The notes beneath the pieces were generated by a model. That model was not told the origin of the DNA, did not search any database, and saw nothing but the letters and a program-made list of their open reading frames with translations. Made by a program: the position numbers and the translations under genes. This document shows positions 6,891-16,761 of a stretch of DNA of 64,000 bases, piece after piece. This DNA comes from Prauserella rugosa (lineage in GTDB: Bacteria > Actinomycetota > Actinomycetes > Mycobacteriales > Pseudonocardiaceae), in NCBI RefSeq assembly GCF_000719975.1, contig NZ_JOIJ01000005.1, forward strand, positions 1-64,000, read 5' to 3'. Numbering within the stretch: position 1 is the first letter of the stretch; each line of letters opens with the position of its first letter.

Positions 6891-8037
6891 GGAACTCGTC
6901 GGGAAGTACCCGAGGGCTGCCGGTGCGGCGCTGTACACGCACAAGGCGTTCAACGTTCGCATCCTGACGTTCCTGGTCGCCTTCGCCGTGATGTGCTCGG
7001 GAATCACGTCGGCCTCGTCGGCCGCGGTGGCCTTCGGCGACACCTATCTCGCCGAGTTCATCACCTCACCGATGCCGCTCATGGCGATTCTGTTCATCGC
7101 GCTGCTCGGCGTCATCAATTTCCGTGGCGTCCGCGAGTCGGTGACCACCAACGTCGTGTTGACGTGCATCGAGATCGGCGGTCTGCTGATCATCATCGGC
7201 GTCGGCGCCTGGGCGGTCCTGAACGGCGCGGGTGAGCCGAGTCGCCTGGTCGAGTTCAACACCCAGGACCAGACCATGCTCGTGGCGATCACGTCCGCCA
7301 CCTCGCTGGCATTCTTCTCGATGGTCGGCTTCGAGGACTCGGTCAACATGGCCGAGGAGACCAAGGACCCGGCACGCGTGTTCCCCAAGGCGATGCTCTG
7401 GGGCATGGTCATCGCCGCGACCATCTACATCTTCGTGTCGGTCACCTCGTCGCTGCTCGTGCCCGCAGGTGATCTCGAAGCCGCCGAGAGCGGAGCCCTG
7501 CTGAAGGTCATCGACATCGGCGCACCCGGCATGCCGCGGGAGATCTTCTCGGCCATCGGGCTGTTCGCCGTCATCAACTCCGCGCTGATCAACATGCTCA
7601 TGGCCAGCAGGCTCGTCTACGGCATGGCGAACGAGCGCATCATCCCGAAGGTGTTCGGCACGGTGCACCCGTTCCGGCGCAGCCCGTGGGTCGCGATCGT
7701 GTTCACCAGCGTCATCGCGATGGTCCTGGTGTCCACGGTCGACATCGACGTGCTCGGCGGCACGACCGCGTTGCTGCTGCTGGTCGTGTTCGCGGTGGTC
7801 AACGTCGCGGTGCTGGCGCTGCGCCGCGACCCCGTGCCGCACAAGCACTTCCGCGCGCCGACGATCATCCCGGTGTTCGCCGCGATCTTCTGCCTGTACC
7901 TGGCCAGTCCGCTGTCGGGACGCCCCGCACGCGACTACGTCGTCGCGGCGATCCTGCTCGTCGTCGGCCTGGTCCTGTGGGGCGTCAACCACCTCGCCAT
8001 GCGCAGGTCCAGCGAGGCCGCCACCGCCGACGAGTAG
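6880..8037 (+). pseudogene. APC-family amino acid permease, 3' part, interrupted by the element
   Basis: The frame reads as an amino acid/polyamine permease from mid-protein to a TAG at 8035-8037, with about nine hydrophobic segments and family-typical stretches such as GKYPRAAGAALYTHKAF, VGFEDSVNMAEETKDP and MASRLVYGMANE. The N-terminal part, normally three transmembrane segments, is missing and should lie left of the element. No good start with a ribosome site exists at the junction; the first GTG is at 6988. Unless the element supplies a promoter and start, no functional transporter is made. Substrate cannot be predicted. Confidence 0.85.
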
Positions 8038-8155
8038 TGCCCGGGCGGCCCACGGAAGGTCGCCGAAAGCGGTGGCGACACCGCCTGCGGCGTCACCGCC
8101 GTCGGATCGAGTACGTCGCGGCATCGCAGCCGTCCACACCGACGGCCTGCACTGT

Positions 8156-8193
8156 CATGCCTGTCACCGTAGGCGACTACGGTGACAGGCATG
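8156..8193. promoter_or_regulatory. Perfect 17-bp inverted repeat ending in a start codon
   Basis: CATGCCTGTCACCGTAG (8156-8172) is the exact complement of CTACGGTGACAGGCATG (8177-8193) with GCGA between. The right arm ends with the ATG of the aldose epimerase gene. It could be an operator for a repressor blocking initiation, or an mRNA hairpin burying the start. Confidence 0.6.
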
Positions 8194-9108
8194 GCCAATC
8201 CGACCGGGGAACAGTTCGAACTCGTCCGAGGAAACGCCCGCGCCGTCGTCACCGAGATCGGTGCCGGGTTGCGCTCGCTGACCATCGGCGGCAAACCGTT
8301 GGTCGAGACCTTCGCCGAGGACGAGAAACCGCCGAAGGGCGCCGGCCAGATCCTGGTGCCGTGGCCCAACCGCACCGCCGGCGCGCGGTGGACGTTCGAC
8401 GGACAGGAACAGGAACTCGAGGTCACCGAACCCGCACGCGGCAACGCCATCCACGGCCTGGCCCGCCGCAAGGAGTGGGAACTCGTCGAGCACGCCGAAT
8501 CGTCGATCACCTTCGGCTGCGACATCGGCGCCGACAAGGGCTGGCCCGTGCCGCTGCGCACCGGCGTCGTCTACGACCTCGCACCCCGCGGCCTCACGGT
8601 CACCCACACGATCAGCAACGAGGGCGACAAGGCCATCGGCGTCGGTGTCGGCACACACCCCTACTTCCGCATCGGCGACGTGCCCACCGACGAACTCACG
8701 CTCACCCTGCCCGCGAGCCGCGTGTGGCCGTTCGACGATGAGCGGCAGCTGCCGTTCGCCGACGAACAGGACGTCGACGGCACCGAGTACGACCTGCGCG
8801 GCGGCCGGATCGTCGGTGGACTGGACCTCGACACGGCGTTCACCGGTCTTGAGGCAGGCGACGACGGCAGGCACCACGTGTGGCTGAGCCACCACGACAC
8901 ACACCTGGACATCTGGTCCGACCCCGACTTCCGCTGGGCCCAGGTGTTCACCCCGTCCGACTTCCCCGGACGCGGCCGGGCCATCGCGATCGAACCGATG
9001 ACGTGCCCGGCCGACGCGCTGAACTCGGGCATCGACCTCATCGCGCTCGAACCTCGCGAGTCGTGGAGCGGTTCGTGGGGCGTGCGGGTCGAAGGTTCGT
9101 TAGCGTAG
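8191..9108 (+). CDS. Aldose 1-epimerase family protein
   Basis: The 305-residue product belongs to the galactose mutarotase-like superfamily, which interconverts alpha and beta anomers of free or phosphorylated sugars. Conserved signs are PWPNR at about 58-61, catalytic-type H88 in NAIHGLAR, H156 in GTHPYFR, and a C-terminal AIEPMTCPADA bearing the general-base Glu. No signal peptide is seen, so it is cytoplasmic. ATG 8191 is preferred to GTG 8182 because the palindrome ends there. The next gene starts six bases after its stop, suggesting co-transcription. Confidence 0.85.
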   Translation: MANPTGEQFELVRGNARAVVTEIGAGLRSLTIGGKPLVETFAEDEKPPKGAGQILVPWPNRTAGARWTFDGQEQELEVTEPARGNAIHGLARRKEWELVEHAESSITFGCDIGADKGWPVPLRTGVVYDLAPRGLTVTHTISNEGDKAIGVGVGTHPYFRIGDVPTDELTLTLPASRVWPFDDERQLPFADEQDVDGTEYDLRGGRIVGGLDLDTAFTGLEAGDDGRHHVWLSHHDTHLDIWSDPDFRWAQVFTPSDFPGRGRAIAIEPMTCPADALNSGIDLIALEPRESWSGSWGVRVEGSLA

Positions 9109-9114
9109 CGAACT

Positions 9115-10320
9115 ATGACTATCGCGATCACGAACGGATATGTGGTTCCCGTCGACGGCGACCCGATCGACGGTGGCACGGTGCTGCTGGACGGCGCCAC
9201 GATCGCCGCCGTGGGCGCCGACGTCGACGTTCCGGCCGACGCCGAGATCGTCGACGCCGCCGGCGGGTGGGTGCTGCCCGGCTTCATCGACGCGCACGCC
9301 CACCTCGGCGTGCACGAGGACGGCGAGGGCTGGTCCGGCAACGACACCAACGAGATGACCGATCCGAACGGCGCACGTTTCCGCGCACTCGACGGCATCG
9401 ACCCGTACGAGGTCGGCTTCGACGACGCGCTGTCCGGTGGAGTGACGAGCGTCGTGGTCAAGCCCGGCTCGGGCAACCCGATTGGCGGGCGCACCGTCGG
9501 CGTCAAGACGTGGGGCCGCACCGTCGTCGACATGACGTTCGCCGAGGACGTCAGCGTCAAGAGCGCACTCGGCGAGAACCCCAAGCGCGTCTACGGCGAG
9601 AAGGACAAGACGCCCTCGACCCGTCTCGGCGTCGCGGCGACGCTGCGCGAGGCGTTCACCAAGGCGCGCAACTACGCCGCACAGCGCGAGCACGCACGCA
9701 GCGAGGGCATGCCGTTCGACGTCGACCTGACGATGGAGACGCTCGTCGACGTCCTCGACGGCAAGCTGTACTGGGACCAGCACACGCACCGCGCCGACGA
9801 CATCGTCACCGCCGTGCGGCTGGCCGAGGAGTTCGGGTACAAGCTCGTGGTCAACCACGGCACCGAGGGCCACCTGATCGCGGACTTCCTTGCCGAGCGC
9901 GACGTTCCGGTGATCCTCGGTCCGCTGTTCACCTCGCGGTCCAAAGTGGAGTTGCGCAACCGGTCGATGCGCACGGCGGGCGTTCTCGCGCGGGCGGGCG
10001 TCAAGCTCGCGCTGACCACCGACCACCCCGTGGTGCCGATCCACTTCCTCATCTATCAGGCGGCACTGGCGGTCAAGGACGGATTGGACCGGGACACCGC
10101 GCTGCGCGCCCTGACGGTGAACCCCGCCGAGATGCTCGGACTCGGTGATCGCATCGGTGCACTGAAGCCGGGTATGGACGCCGACGTCGCGGTGTGGTCG
10201 GGCGACCCGCTCGACGTCATGAACCGCGCGCGGCGGGTGTTCGTCCGCGGCCGCGACGTGTACCGCTTCGACGACACCACGGGCGAAGGCGTGGTGGCCG
10301 ACCGCCGCTACCGCGAGTAG
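9115..10320 (+). CDS. Amidohydrolase, imidazolonepropionase-like
   Basis: The 401-residue protein is a metal-dependent amidohydrolase: a small beta domain at the N-terminus, the HxH metal motif (H61, H63 in FIDAHAHLG), further histidines in VNHGTEGH, and the TTDHP aspartate near 303. The C-terminal strand domain closes with GMDADVAVWSGDPL. Such proteins hydrolyse cyclic amides, but the substrate is not indicated. No histidine-utilisation genes are nearby, so HutI itself is unlikely. It follows the epimerase by six bases. The 21-bp repeat array begins 21 bases after its stop. Confidence 0.85.
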   Translation: MTIAITNGYVVPVDGDPIDGGTVLLDGATIAAVGADVDVPADAEIVDAAGGWVLPGFIDAHAHLGVHEDGEGWSGNDTNEMTDPNGARFRALDGIDPYEVGFDDALSGGVTSVVVKPGSGNPIGGRTVGVKTWGRTVVDMTFAEDVSVKSALGENPKRVYGEKDKTPSTRLGVAATLREAFTKARNYAAQREHARSEGMPFDVDLTMETLVDVLDGKLYWDQHTHRADDIVTAVRLAEEFGYKLVVNHGTEGHLIADFLAERDVPVILGPLFTSRSKVELRNRSMRTAGVLARAGVKLALTTDHPVVPIHFLIYQAALAVKDGLDRDTALRALTVNPAEMLGLGDRIGALKPGMDADVAVWSGDPLDVMNRARRVFVRGRDVYRFDDTTGEGVVADRRYRE

Positions 10321-10341
10321 CCCCGCGGCCCGGCAGGCCGC

Positions 10342-10657
10342 GTGTTGCGTCCCCAGGGGCGCGTGTTGCGTCCTGGAGTGGCCGTGTTGCGGATTCGGGA
10401 GCCCGTGTTGTGGATTCGTGGGAGAGTGTTGCGGTTTCGGCGATCGTGTTTCCGATTCGCGTCATCGCCCGCGCCGACCGTCTCGCGTTGCATGGATGAC
10501 GACGGTCTGCGCGGAGCACGGAGGTCGGTGGGCCATCCCCGGGCTGCAACACGGCGCCCGGAGTCCGCAACACGCGCCCCTGAAGGCGCAACACGGCGCC
10601 CCGAATTCGCAACACGCGCCCCGGAAGGCGCAACACGCGCCCCCGAAGGCGCAACAC
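10342..10657. repeat. Inverted pair of six-unit arrays with 21-bp period
   Basis: Six units begin with GTGTTG (mostly GTGTTGCG) at 10342, 10363, 10384, 10405, 10426 and 10446. Six inverted units contain CAACAC at 10547, 10568, 10589, 10610, 10631 and 10652. Spacing is 21 bp with one 20-bp step. After the core most units have TTC and a G-rich tail. The centre can form its own hairpin (GACCGTC 10476-10482 with GACGGTC 10501-10507). The whole fills the space between two convergent genes. It may act as a bidirectional 3'-end structure or as a phased protein-binding array. No spacers of CRISPR type are present. Confidence 0.85.
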
Positions 10658-10663
10658 GGCTGG

Positions 10664-11818
10664 TTACGCCTGTTTCAGGGCACGGGCGATGACCATACGC
10701 TGGATCTGGTTCGTGCCCTCGAAGATCTGGGGGACCTTCGCCTCGCGCATGTATCGCTCCACGGGGAAGTCGCGCGTATAACCCGCGCCGCCCAGCACCT
10801 GCACCGCGTCCGTGGTCACCTTCATGGCGGCGTCCGTCGCGACGAGTTTCGCCACCGACGCCTGGCGCTGGAACGGCATCCCGCGGTCACGCCTGCGCGC
10901 CGCGTCGAGATACGTCGCCCGCGACGACTCGACGGCCGCCGCCATGTCGGCCAGCAGGAACTCCAGCCCCTGGTGCTCGATGATCGGCTTGCCGAACTGG
11001 GTGCGGGTCTTGGCGTAGGCGACCGCCTCGTCGAGTGCGGCCTGCGCCAACCCGACCGAACACGCCGCGATCCCGAGCCGACCGGACGCCAACGAGTCGA
11101 GCGCGATCCTCAGGCCCGCACCCTCCTCGCCGATCAGCCGTTCGGCGGGTACGGGCGCGTCCGCGAAGGTCATCTGCGCGGTCGTCGACCCGGTCAGTCC
11201 CATCTTGCGTTCCGGGGCGCCTGCGCTCAGTCCCGGCGTCGAGGCGTCCACCAGCAGGCAGCTGACGCCCTTGCCGCCGGAGGTCGGGTCGTCGGACGTG
11301 CGCACCATCGTCGTGTAGAAGTCGGCCTGCCCACCCGCGGTGATCCACGCCTTCGTGCCGTTGACGACGTACCGGTCGCCGTCGAGTCGTGCCCGCGTGG
11401 ACAGCGCAGCGGCGTCGGAGCCGGCGTGCGACTCCGACAGCGCGTACGCGCCGAGCAGTTCGCCGCCGAGCATCGCGGGCAGCCACCGGTCCCGCTGCTC
11501 GTCGGTGCCGTAGTGGGCGAGCGCGAAGCACGACATCGTGTGCACCGACAGCCCCACGCCCACCGACATCCAGGCCGATGCGATCTCCTCGAGCGCCTGA
11601 AGATATGTCTCGTACGGCACCTCGCCGCCGCCCCAGCGCTCCGCATACGGCAGGCCCAGCAGGCCGGACTTGCCGAGCAGGCGGAACTGCTCGCGAGGGA
11701 ACCGCTCGGCCTCCTCGTACTCGGCCGCGACCGGCGCGAGTTCCTCACGGGCGATCTCGCGGGCGAGTGCGACCAGGTCCTCGGACTCGGTGTCCGGCAG
11801 CAGGCGTTCGGCTGGCAT
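10664..11818 (-). CDS. Acyl-CoA dehydrogenase
   Basis: The 384-residue flavoprotein has the usual order: helical N-domain, beta-barrel with ALSESHAGSD and WITAGGQAD, and helical C-domain with the catalytic glutamate E367 in IFEGTNQIQR. It oxidises acyl-CoA to enoyl-CoA, passing electrons to ETF. Whether the substrate is straight or branched cannot be told. It is divergent from a TetR regulator at 11952. The shared 133-bp region holds a long hairpin and a palindrome, so regulation by that TetR is likely. Confidence 0.92.
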   Translation of the reverse strand: MPAERLLPDTESEDLVALAREIAREELAPVAAEYEEAERFPREQFRLLGKSGLLGLPYAERWGGGEVPYETYLQALEEIASAWMSVGVGLSVHTMSCFALAHYGTDEQRDRWLPAMLGGELLGAYALSESHAGSDAAALSTRARLDGDRYVVNGTKAWITAGGQADFYTTMVRTSDDPTSGGKGVSCLLVDASTPGLSAGAPERKMGLTGSTTAQMTFADAPVPAERLIGEEGAGLRIALDSLASGRLGIAACSVGLAQAALDEAVAYAKTRTQFGKPIIEHQGLEFLLADMAAAVESSRATYLDAARRRDRGMPFQRQASVAKLVATDAAMKVTTDAVQVLGGAGYTRDFPVERYMREAKVPQIFEGTNQIQRMVIARALKQA

Positions 11819-11835
11819 GACGACTCCATCGACGA

Positions 11836-11888
11836 GCTCCCAAGGGCCCGATGGTTGCGTTCAACGCAACTATGGGGCCCTCGGGAGC
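11836..11888. repeat. Long hairpin of the interspersed GGGCCC/TTGCGTT family
   Basis: Arms beginning GCTCCCAAGGGCCC and ending GGGGCCCTCGGGAGC pair with three mismatches, and the centre GGTTGCGTT CAACGCAAC is nearly identical to the copy at 21013-21069. Unlike the other copies it lies between divergent genes, just upstream of the acyl-CoA dehydrogenase start. Confidence 0.7.
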
Positions 11889-11896
11889 CCTTGAAC

Positions 11897-11916
11897 CAGT
11901 ACCAGAAACAGTACTG
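11897..11916. promoter_or_regulatory. Candidate TetR operator
   Basis: CAGTAC (11897-11902) and GTACTG (11911-11916) form an inverted repeat with an 8-base spacer. A third GTAC lies near 11931. The position between the acyl-CoA dehydrogenase and the TetR gene suits an autoregulatory site. Confidence 0.45.
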
Positions 11917-11951
11917 TGGTGGCTTTGGCAGTACCATCATAGGCTCTGAGG

Positions 11952-12659
11952 ATGGCCCCGAACCAGACCCGGCGACGAAACCGGCAACCGACCGCTCGTC
12001 AGCAGGCGTTGCTCGGCGAACTTGAGGAGCTGTTCCTCGCGAAGGGGTTTCTCGACTACACCCTCGACGACCTCGCCACGCACCTTCGCTGCTCCAAGTC
12101 CACGCTGTACGCGCTGGCCTCGAGCAAGGAGCAGCTCGCGGTCAGGGTGGTCACGCACTTCTTCCGCGGCGCCGCCGATCGCATCGAGGAGCGGGTCGCC
12201 GCGGCCGCCGACGCGCCGGCGATGATCAGGGAGTACCTCGCCGGGGTCGCCGAGGAGCTGGGCCGAGCCTCCGAGCGGTTCATCGCCGACGTCGACGCCT
12301 TCGAGCCCACGCGCGAGACCTACGAGTTCAACTCACGGGCGGCGGCGGGCCGGATCCGCGGGTTCATCGACACCGGGGCACGGGACGGTGTCTTCCGCGA
12401 CGTCCACGGACCCTTGGTCGCCGAGTTCGCGGAGCTGCTCATCGAGCAGATTCAGAACGGAACGGTCCGCGAACGCAGTGGGTACTCCGATGCCGACGCC
12501 TTCGCGGCGCTGTCGGACCTGCTGCTGCGAGGATTGCGCGCGAGCTCGGACGTCGGCGACCCACCGGCAAAGAGCGGCCAACCGGGGAAGAGCGACCAAC
12601 CGGCAAAGAGCGATCAAGTGGCGAAGATTGACGAACCGGGGAAGGGAGTCCGGCGATGA
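11952..12659 (+). CDS. TetR-family transcriptional regulator
   Basis: The 235-residue protein has a TetR helix-turn-helix in the first 60 residues (TLDDLATHLRCSKSTLYALASSKEQL) and a helical ligand domain. The last 35 residues are a low-complexity tail of a six-residue repeat (PAKSGQ, PGKSDQ, PAKSDQ, VAKIDE), reflecting an 18-bp DNA repeat at about 12565-12650. Divergence from an acyl-CoA dehydrogenase suggests that acyl-CoA metabolism is controlled. Its stop overlaps the sugar kinase ATG by four bases. Confidence 0.88.
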   Translation: MAPNQTRRRNRQPTARQQALLGELEELFLAKGFLDYTLDDLATHLRCSKSTLYALASSKEQLAVRVVTHFFRGAADRIEERVAAAADAPAMIREYLAGVAEELGRASERFIADVDAFEPTRETYEFNSRAAAGRIRGFIDTGARDGVFRDVHGPLVAEFAELLIEQIQNGTVRERSGYSDADAFAALSDLLLRGLRASSDVGDPPAKSGQPGKSDQPAKSDQVAKIDEPGKGVRR

Positions 12660-13588
12660 TCGTGTCCGGTGGCGAGGCGCTGGTCGACCTCGTGCCCGCC
12701 GACGTGGACAAGGCGCTGCTCGCGCCGCGGCTCGGCGGTGGTCCGTACAACGTGGCACTCGCCGCGGGCAGGCTCGACGTGCCGACGGCGTTTCTGTCCC
12801 GAATGTCCAACGACCGCTTCGGGGACGCGCTGCTGCAGCGGCTGGAGGATTCCGGTGTGGACACCTCGCTGGTGCAGCGCGGCGACGAGCCGACGACTCT
12901 GGCCGTGGTGGCCCTCGACGACTCGGGTGCGGCGCGGTACAGCTTCTACACCGAGGGAACGGCCGACCGGCTCGTCGCCGACCCAGGGCTGCTGCCCGGG
13001 TCCACGACGATCCTCTCGCTCGGCACGCTGGGCATGGTGCTCGAACCGGGGGCGAGCGTCTACGAGGCGATGCTGCACCGCGAGGCGGCGAGGGGCGTGC
13101 TCACCGCACTCGACCCGAACATTCGCGCCGACATGATCGCCGACCCGGACGCGTATCGGGAGCGGTTCGCGTCGTGGTTGCCGAGCGTGCGGCTGCTGAA
13201 GGTCTCCGACGACGACGCCGAGTGGCTCGCCGGCGGGGTGGACGCCGAGCAGGCCGCCGCGAGTTGGCTCGACGCCGGGGTGGACGCCGTCGTGCTGACG
13301 CGCGGTGGCGACGGCCTGTCGGTGTTCACGGCCGACGGGGAGGTGGCGACCGCGCCTGCCGTGGACGTGCCGGTCGCCGACACCATCGGCGCGGGCGACA
13401 CCGTGCACGGTGCGTTGTTGGCCTGGCTGGCGCGCAGGAACGTGGCGCAGCTGCCGGATCTGACCCCGGACGACTGGACGCAAGCGCTTGCGTTCGCGGC
13501 GCGCGCGGCGGGGGTGACGGTGTCGCGCAGCGGCGCCGAGCCGCCTACCTCGAACGAGTTAACGCCACGTCAAAACGCCAGCGTGTGA
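12656..13588 (+). CDS. PfkB-family carbohydrate kinase
   Basis: The 310-residue product is a ribokinase/fructokinase-type enzyme that phosphorylates a sugar with ATP. Signs are the substrate loop GGGPYNVALAAGRL at 27-40 and the anion-hole/base motif DTIGAGDT with D248. The ATG overlaps the TetR stop (ATGA), so the two are translated together. The physiological substrate is not evident; fructokinase is the common annotation for such proteins. It is followed by a 191-bp gap holding the citrate synthase promoter. Confidence 0.85.
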   Translation: MIVSGGEALVDLVPADVDKALLAPRLGGGPYNVALAAGRLDVPTAFLSRMSNDRFGDALLQRLEDSGVDTSLVQRGDEPTTLAVVALDDSGAARYSFYTEGTADRLVADPGLLPGSTTILSLGTLGMVLEPGASVYEAMLHREAARGVLTALDPNIRADMIADPDAYRERFASWLPSVRLLKVSDDDAEWLAGGVDAEQAAASWLDAGVDAVVLTRGGDGLSVFTADGEVATAPAVDVPVADTIGAGDTVHGALLAWLARRNVAQLPDLTPDDWTQALAFAARAAGVTVSRSGAEPPTSNELTPRQNASV

Positions 13589-13626
13589 ACCTTGTCGCAA
13601 CGGGTCGCTGTGGGTAACGCCACGGC

Positions 13627-13660
13627 TGCGTAAATGCCCTTATCTGGACTAGCGTAAGGG
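13627..13660 (+). promoter_or_regulatory. Putative promoter and operator of citrate synthase
   Basis: TAGCGT (13650-13655) is a reasonable -10 hexamer, with a weak TGCGTA (13627-13632) 17 bases upstream. CCCTTA (13637-13642) and TAAGGG (13655-13660) form an inverted repeat over the -10, a plausible repressor site. Confidence 0.35.
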
Positions 13661-13779
13661 AGCATTCGTACCCCAGCGGGGCGGTGCGACGAGGCTGAAG
13701 TGCCTGTCGCGTACACGCGGTGACCAGCAGAACCTGCGGTCGCCACCGACCGGCCCGTGTGACCGTGAGAGGCATGTGC

Positions 13780-15093
<1,314 letters not shown>

Positions 15094-15105
15094 ACCGCCT
15101 CGTCC

Positions 15106-15220
15106 AGTGCCCCCAAGGGCCCCTTAGTTGCTCCCACCCGTCGCCCACCGCCACCCGAACGGACACGCTCCGCGTGGCAGTGCTCGACAAAGCAACCAAG
15201 GGGCCCTCGGGGGCACTTTT
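15106..15220 (+). terminator. Terminator-like long hairpin after citrate synthase
   Basis: AGTGCCCCC plus AAGGGCCCCTT plus AGTTGCT from 15106 pair with AGCAACCAAGGGGCCC and GGGGGCACT ending near 15217, followed by TTTT. The loop is about 60 bases. It belongs to the same family as the hairpins at 11836, 21013 and 27388 and also ends the convergent glpD. Confidence 0.7.
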
Positions 15221-16761
15221 CATGTCAGGCCGGCGGTTGTTCTGCTCACCAGGTCGGCGACCCGCTCACGGGCGGCGTCGGCGTCGGCGGTGACGAGGCC
15301 GAGCCGGGTGCGCCGGTGCAGGACGTCGTCGGCGTCGATCGCGCCCTCGTGTCGCACGGCCCATACGACCTCGGCGGCGGTGACGTCGGTGCCGTCGAAC
15401 AGGGGCCTGCCGAGTTCGGGGTCGACCTCGCCCAGCGCGGCGACGCGGGGTGCCTCGGTGCCGTACTTGGCGACCAGTCGTGGCGGTGCGTCCACGGCGC
15501 CCAGCTGCGGTCTGCTCGCGGCGCCGAGCAGCGGAAGTCGCGCGGTGCGCGAGCGACCGGCCGGCAGGCCCGCCGTCCGGATCGCCGCGGTGACGGCGTC
15601 CTCGGCCATGCGCCGGTAGGTGGTGAGTTTGCCGCCCACCACCGTCAGCACGCCGCGGTCGGGATCCGTGAGGACGGCGTGTTTGCGGGACAGGTCCGCG
15701 GTGCTGCCGTCGGCCTCCAGCAGCGGTCGCAATCCCGCGAACGCGCCCAGTACGTCGTCGCGGGTCAGCGATCGTTCGAGCACCGAGGAGGCGACCGTCA
15801 ACAGGAAGTCCACATCGGAGTCCGGAACGGCGGGGACGTCGTCGGGTGTTCCGTCGAGCGGCTCATCGGTCAGGCCCAGGTACACTCGCCCTCCGGGTTG
15901 GGGCAGCATCAGTACGAAGCGGTTGAGCTCGCCGGGAACGGGGACCATCACGGACGTCTCGCCGAGGCCGGTGCGTCGTGCGTCGAGTACGAGGTGCGTG
16001 CCGCGGGACGGCCGCAACCGCACCGACGGCAGCAGGGAACCCGCCCACACCCCCGTGGCGTTCACGACCTGCCGGGCGCGCAGTTCCACTGTGGACCCGC
16101 TGAGCCGGTCACGGGCGACGACGCGGTCGCCGTGCAGTTCGGTCGCCTGCAGCTTGGTCAGGATGCGCCCGCCGTGGGCCGCCGCCGTGCGCGCGATCGC
16201 GACGACGAGACGCGCGTCGTCGGTGAGGGCGCCGTCGAAGGCGAGCAGCCCGCCGCGCAGGCCCTGTCTGCGCAGCCCCGGCGCGAGCGCCAGTGCCTCG
16301 GCCGGCGGCACCGCGCGGGGTCGCGGCAGCAGGGACGACGGTGTGCGGGCGATCCTGCGCAGCGCGTCGCCCGCGTGCAGTCCGCCGCGCGTGAGCAGGC
16401 TCGACGCGCGGGAGTTCGCGCCGTAGGCCGGGAAGACCTGCGCCGTGGATCTGGTCAGGTGCGGCGCGGTGCGGGTCATGAGGATGTCGCGCTCGACCGC
16501 GCTCTCGTGGGCGAGGCCGAACTCGCCGTGTGCCAGATAGCGCAGGCCGCCGTGCACGAGCTTGCTCGACCACCGCGAGGTGCCGAACGCCAGGTCGTGT
16601 GCTTCGACGAGGGCCACCGACAATCCGCGGGACGCGGCGTCGAGCGCACATCCGACGCCGGTGACGCCGCCGCCCACGACGAGGACGTCGACCCGTTCGC
16701 CGGATGCGAGCTCGTCGAGTTCGCGCGTGCGTCTGCGGGCGGTGAGCGAAGCCGTGATCAT
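15220..16761 (-). CDS. glpD: Glycerol-3-phosphate dehydrogenase, FAD-dependent
   Basis: The 513-residue protein has an N-terminal FAD-binding fold (VLVVGGGVTGVG at about 28-39), FGTSRWSSKLVHGGLRYL typical of GlpD, and GGKLTTYRRMAEDAV near the C-terminal helical domain. It oxidises glycerol-3-phosphate to dihydroxyacetone phosphate at the membrane, feeding quinones. The frame continues upstream, but ATG 16761 overlaps the TetR stop by four bases and gives the normal length. Order and divergence resemble the glpD1 locus of M. tuberculosis. Confidence 0.92.
   Translation of the reverse strand: MITASLTARRRTRELDELASGERVDVLVVGGGVTGVGCALDAASRGLSVALVEAHDLAFGTSRWSSKLVHGGLRYLAHGEFGLAHESAVERDILMTRTAPHLTRSTAQVFPAYGANSRASSLLTRGGLHAGDALRRIARTPSSLLPRPRAVPPAEALALAPGLRRQGLRGGLLAFDGALTDDARLVVAIARTAAAHGGRILTKLQATELHGDRVVARDRLSGSTVELRARQVVNATGVWAGSLLPSVRLRPSRGTHLVLDARRTGLGETSVMVPVPGELNRFVLMLPQPGGRVYLGLTDEPLDGTPDDVPAVPDSDVDFLLTVASSVLERSLTRDDVLGAFAGLRPLLEADGSTADLSRKHAVLTDPDRGVLTVVGGKLTTYRRMAEDAVTAAIRTAGLPAGRSRTARLPLLGAASRPQLGAVDAPPRLVAKYGTEAPRVAALGEVDPELGRPLFDGTDVTAAEVVWAVRHEGAIDADDVLHRRTRLGLVTADADAARERVADLVSRTTAGLT

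Noticed and set aside
7066..8139. Long minus-strand open frame opposite the permease
   Set aside because: It is an antisense shadow of GC-rich coding DNA with a His/Arg/Asp-rich composition typical of shadows.
10342..10657. CRISPR array
   Set aside because: Units are only 21 bp apart with no spacer of independent sequence; the whole unit is repeated and there are no cas genes.
10217..10692. Open frames with heptad-repeat peptides such as LRLRGRV and ATRAPEG on both strands
   Set aside because: They are translations of the 21-bp DNA repeat, which is a multiple of three and therefore stays open in several frames; no ribosome sites or non-repeat coding sequence.
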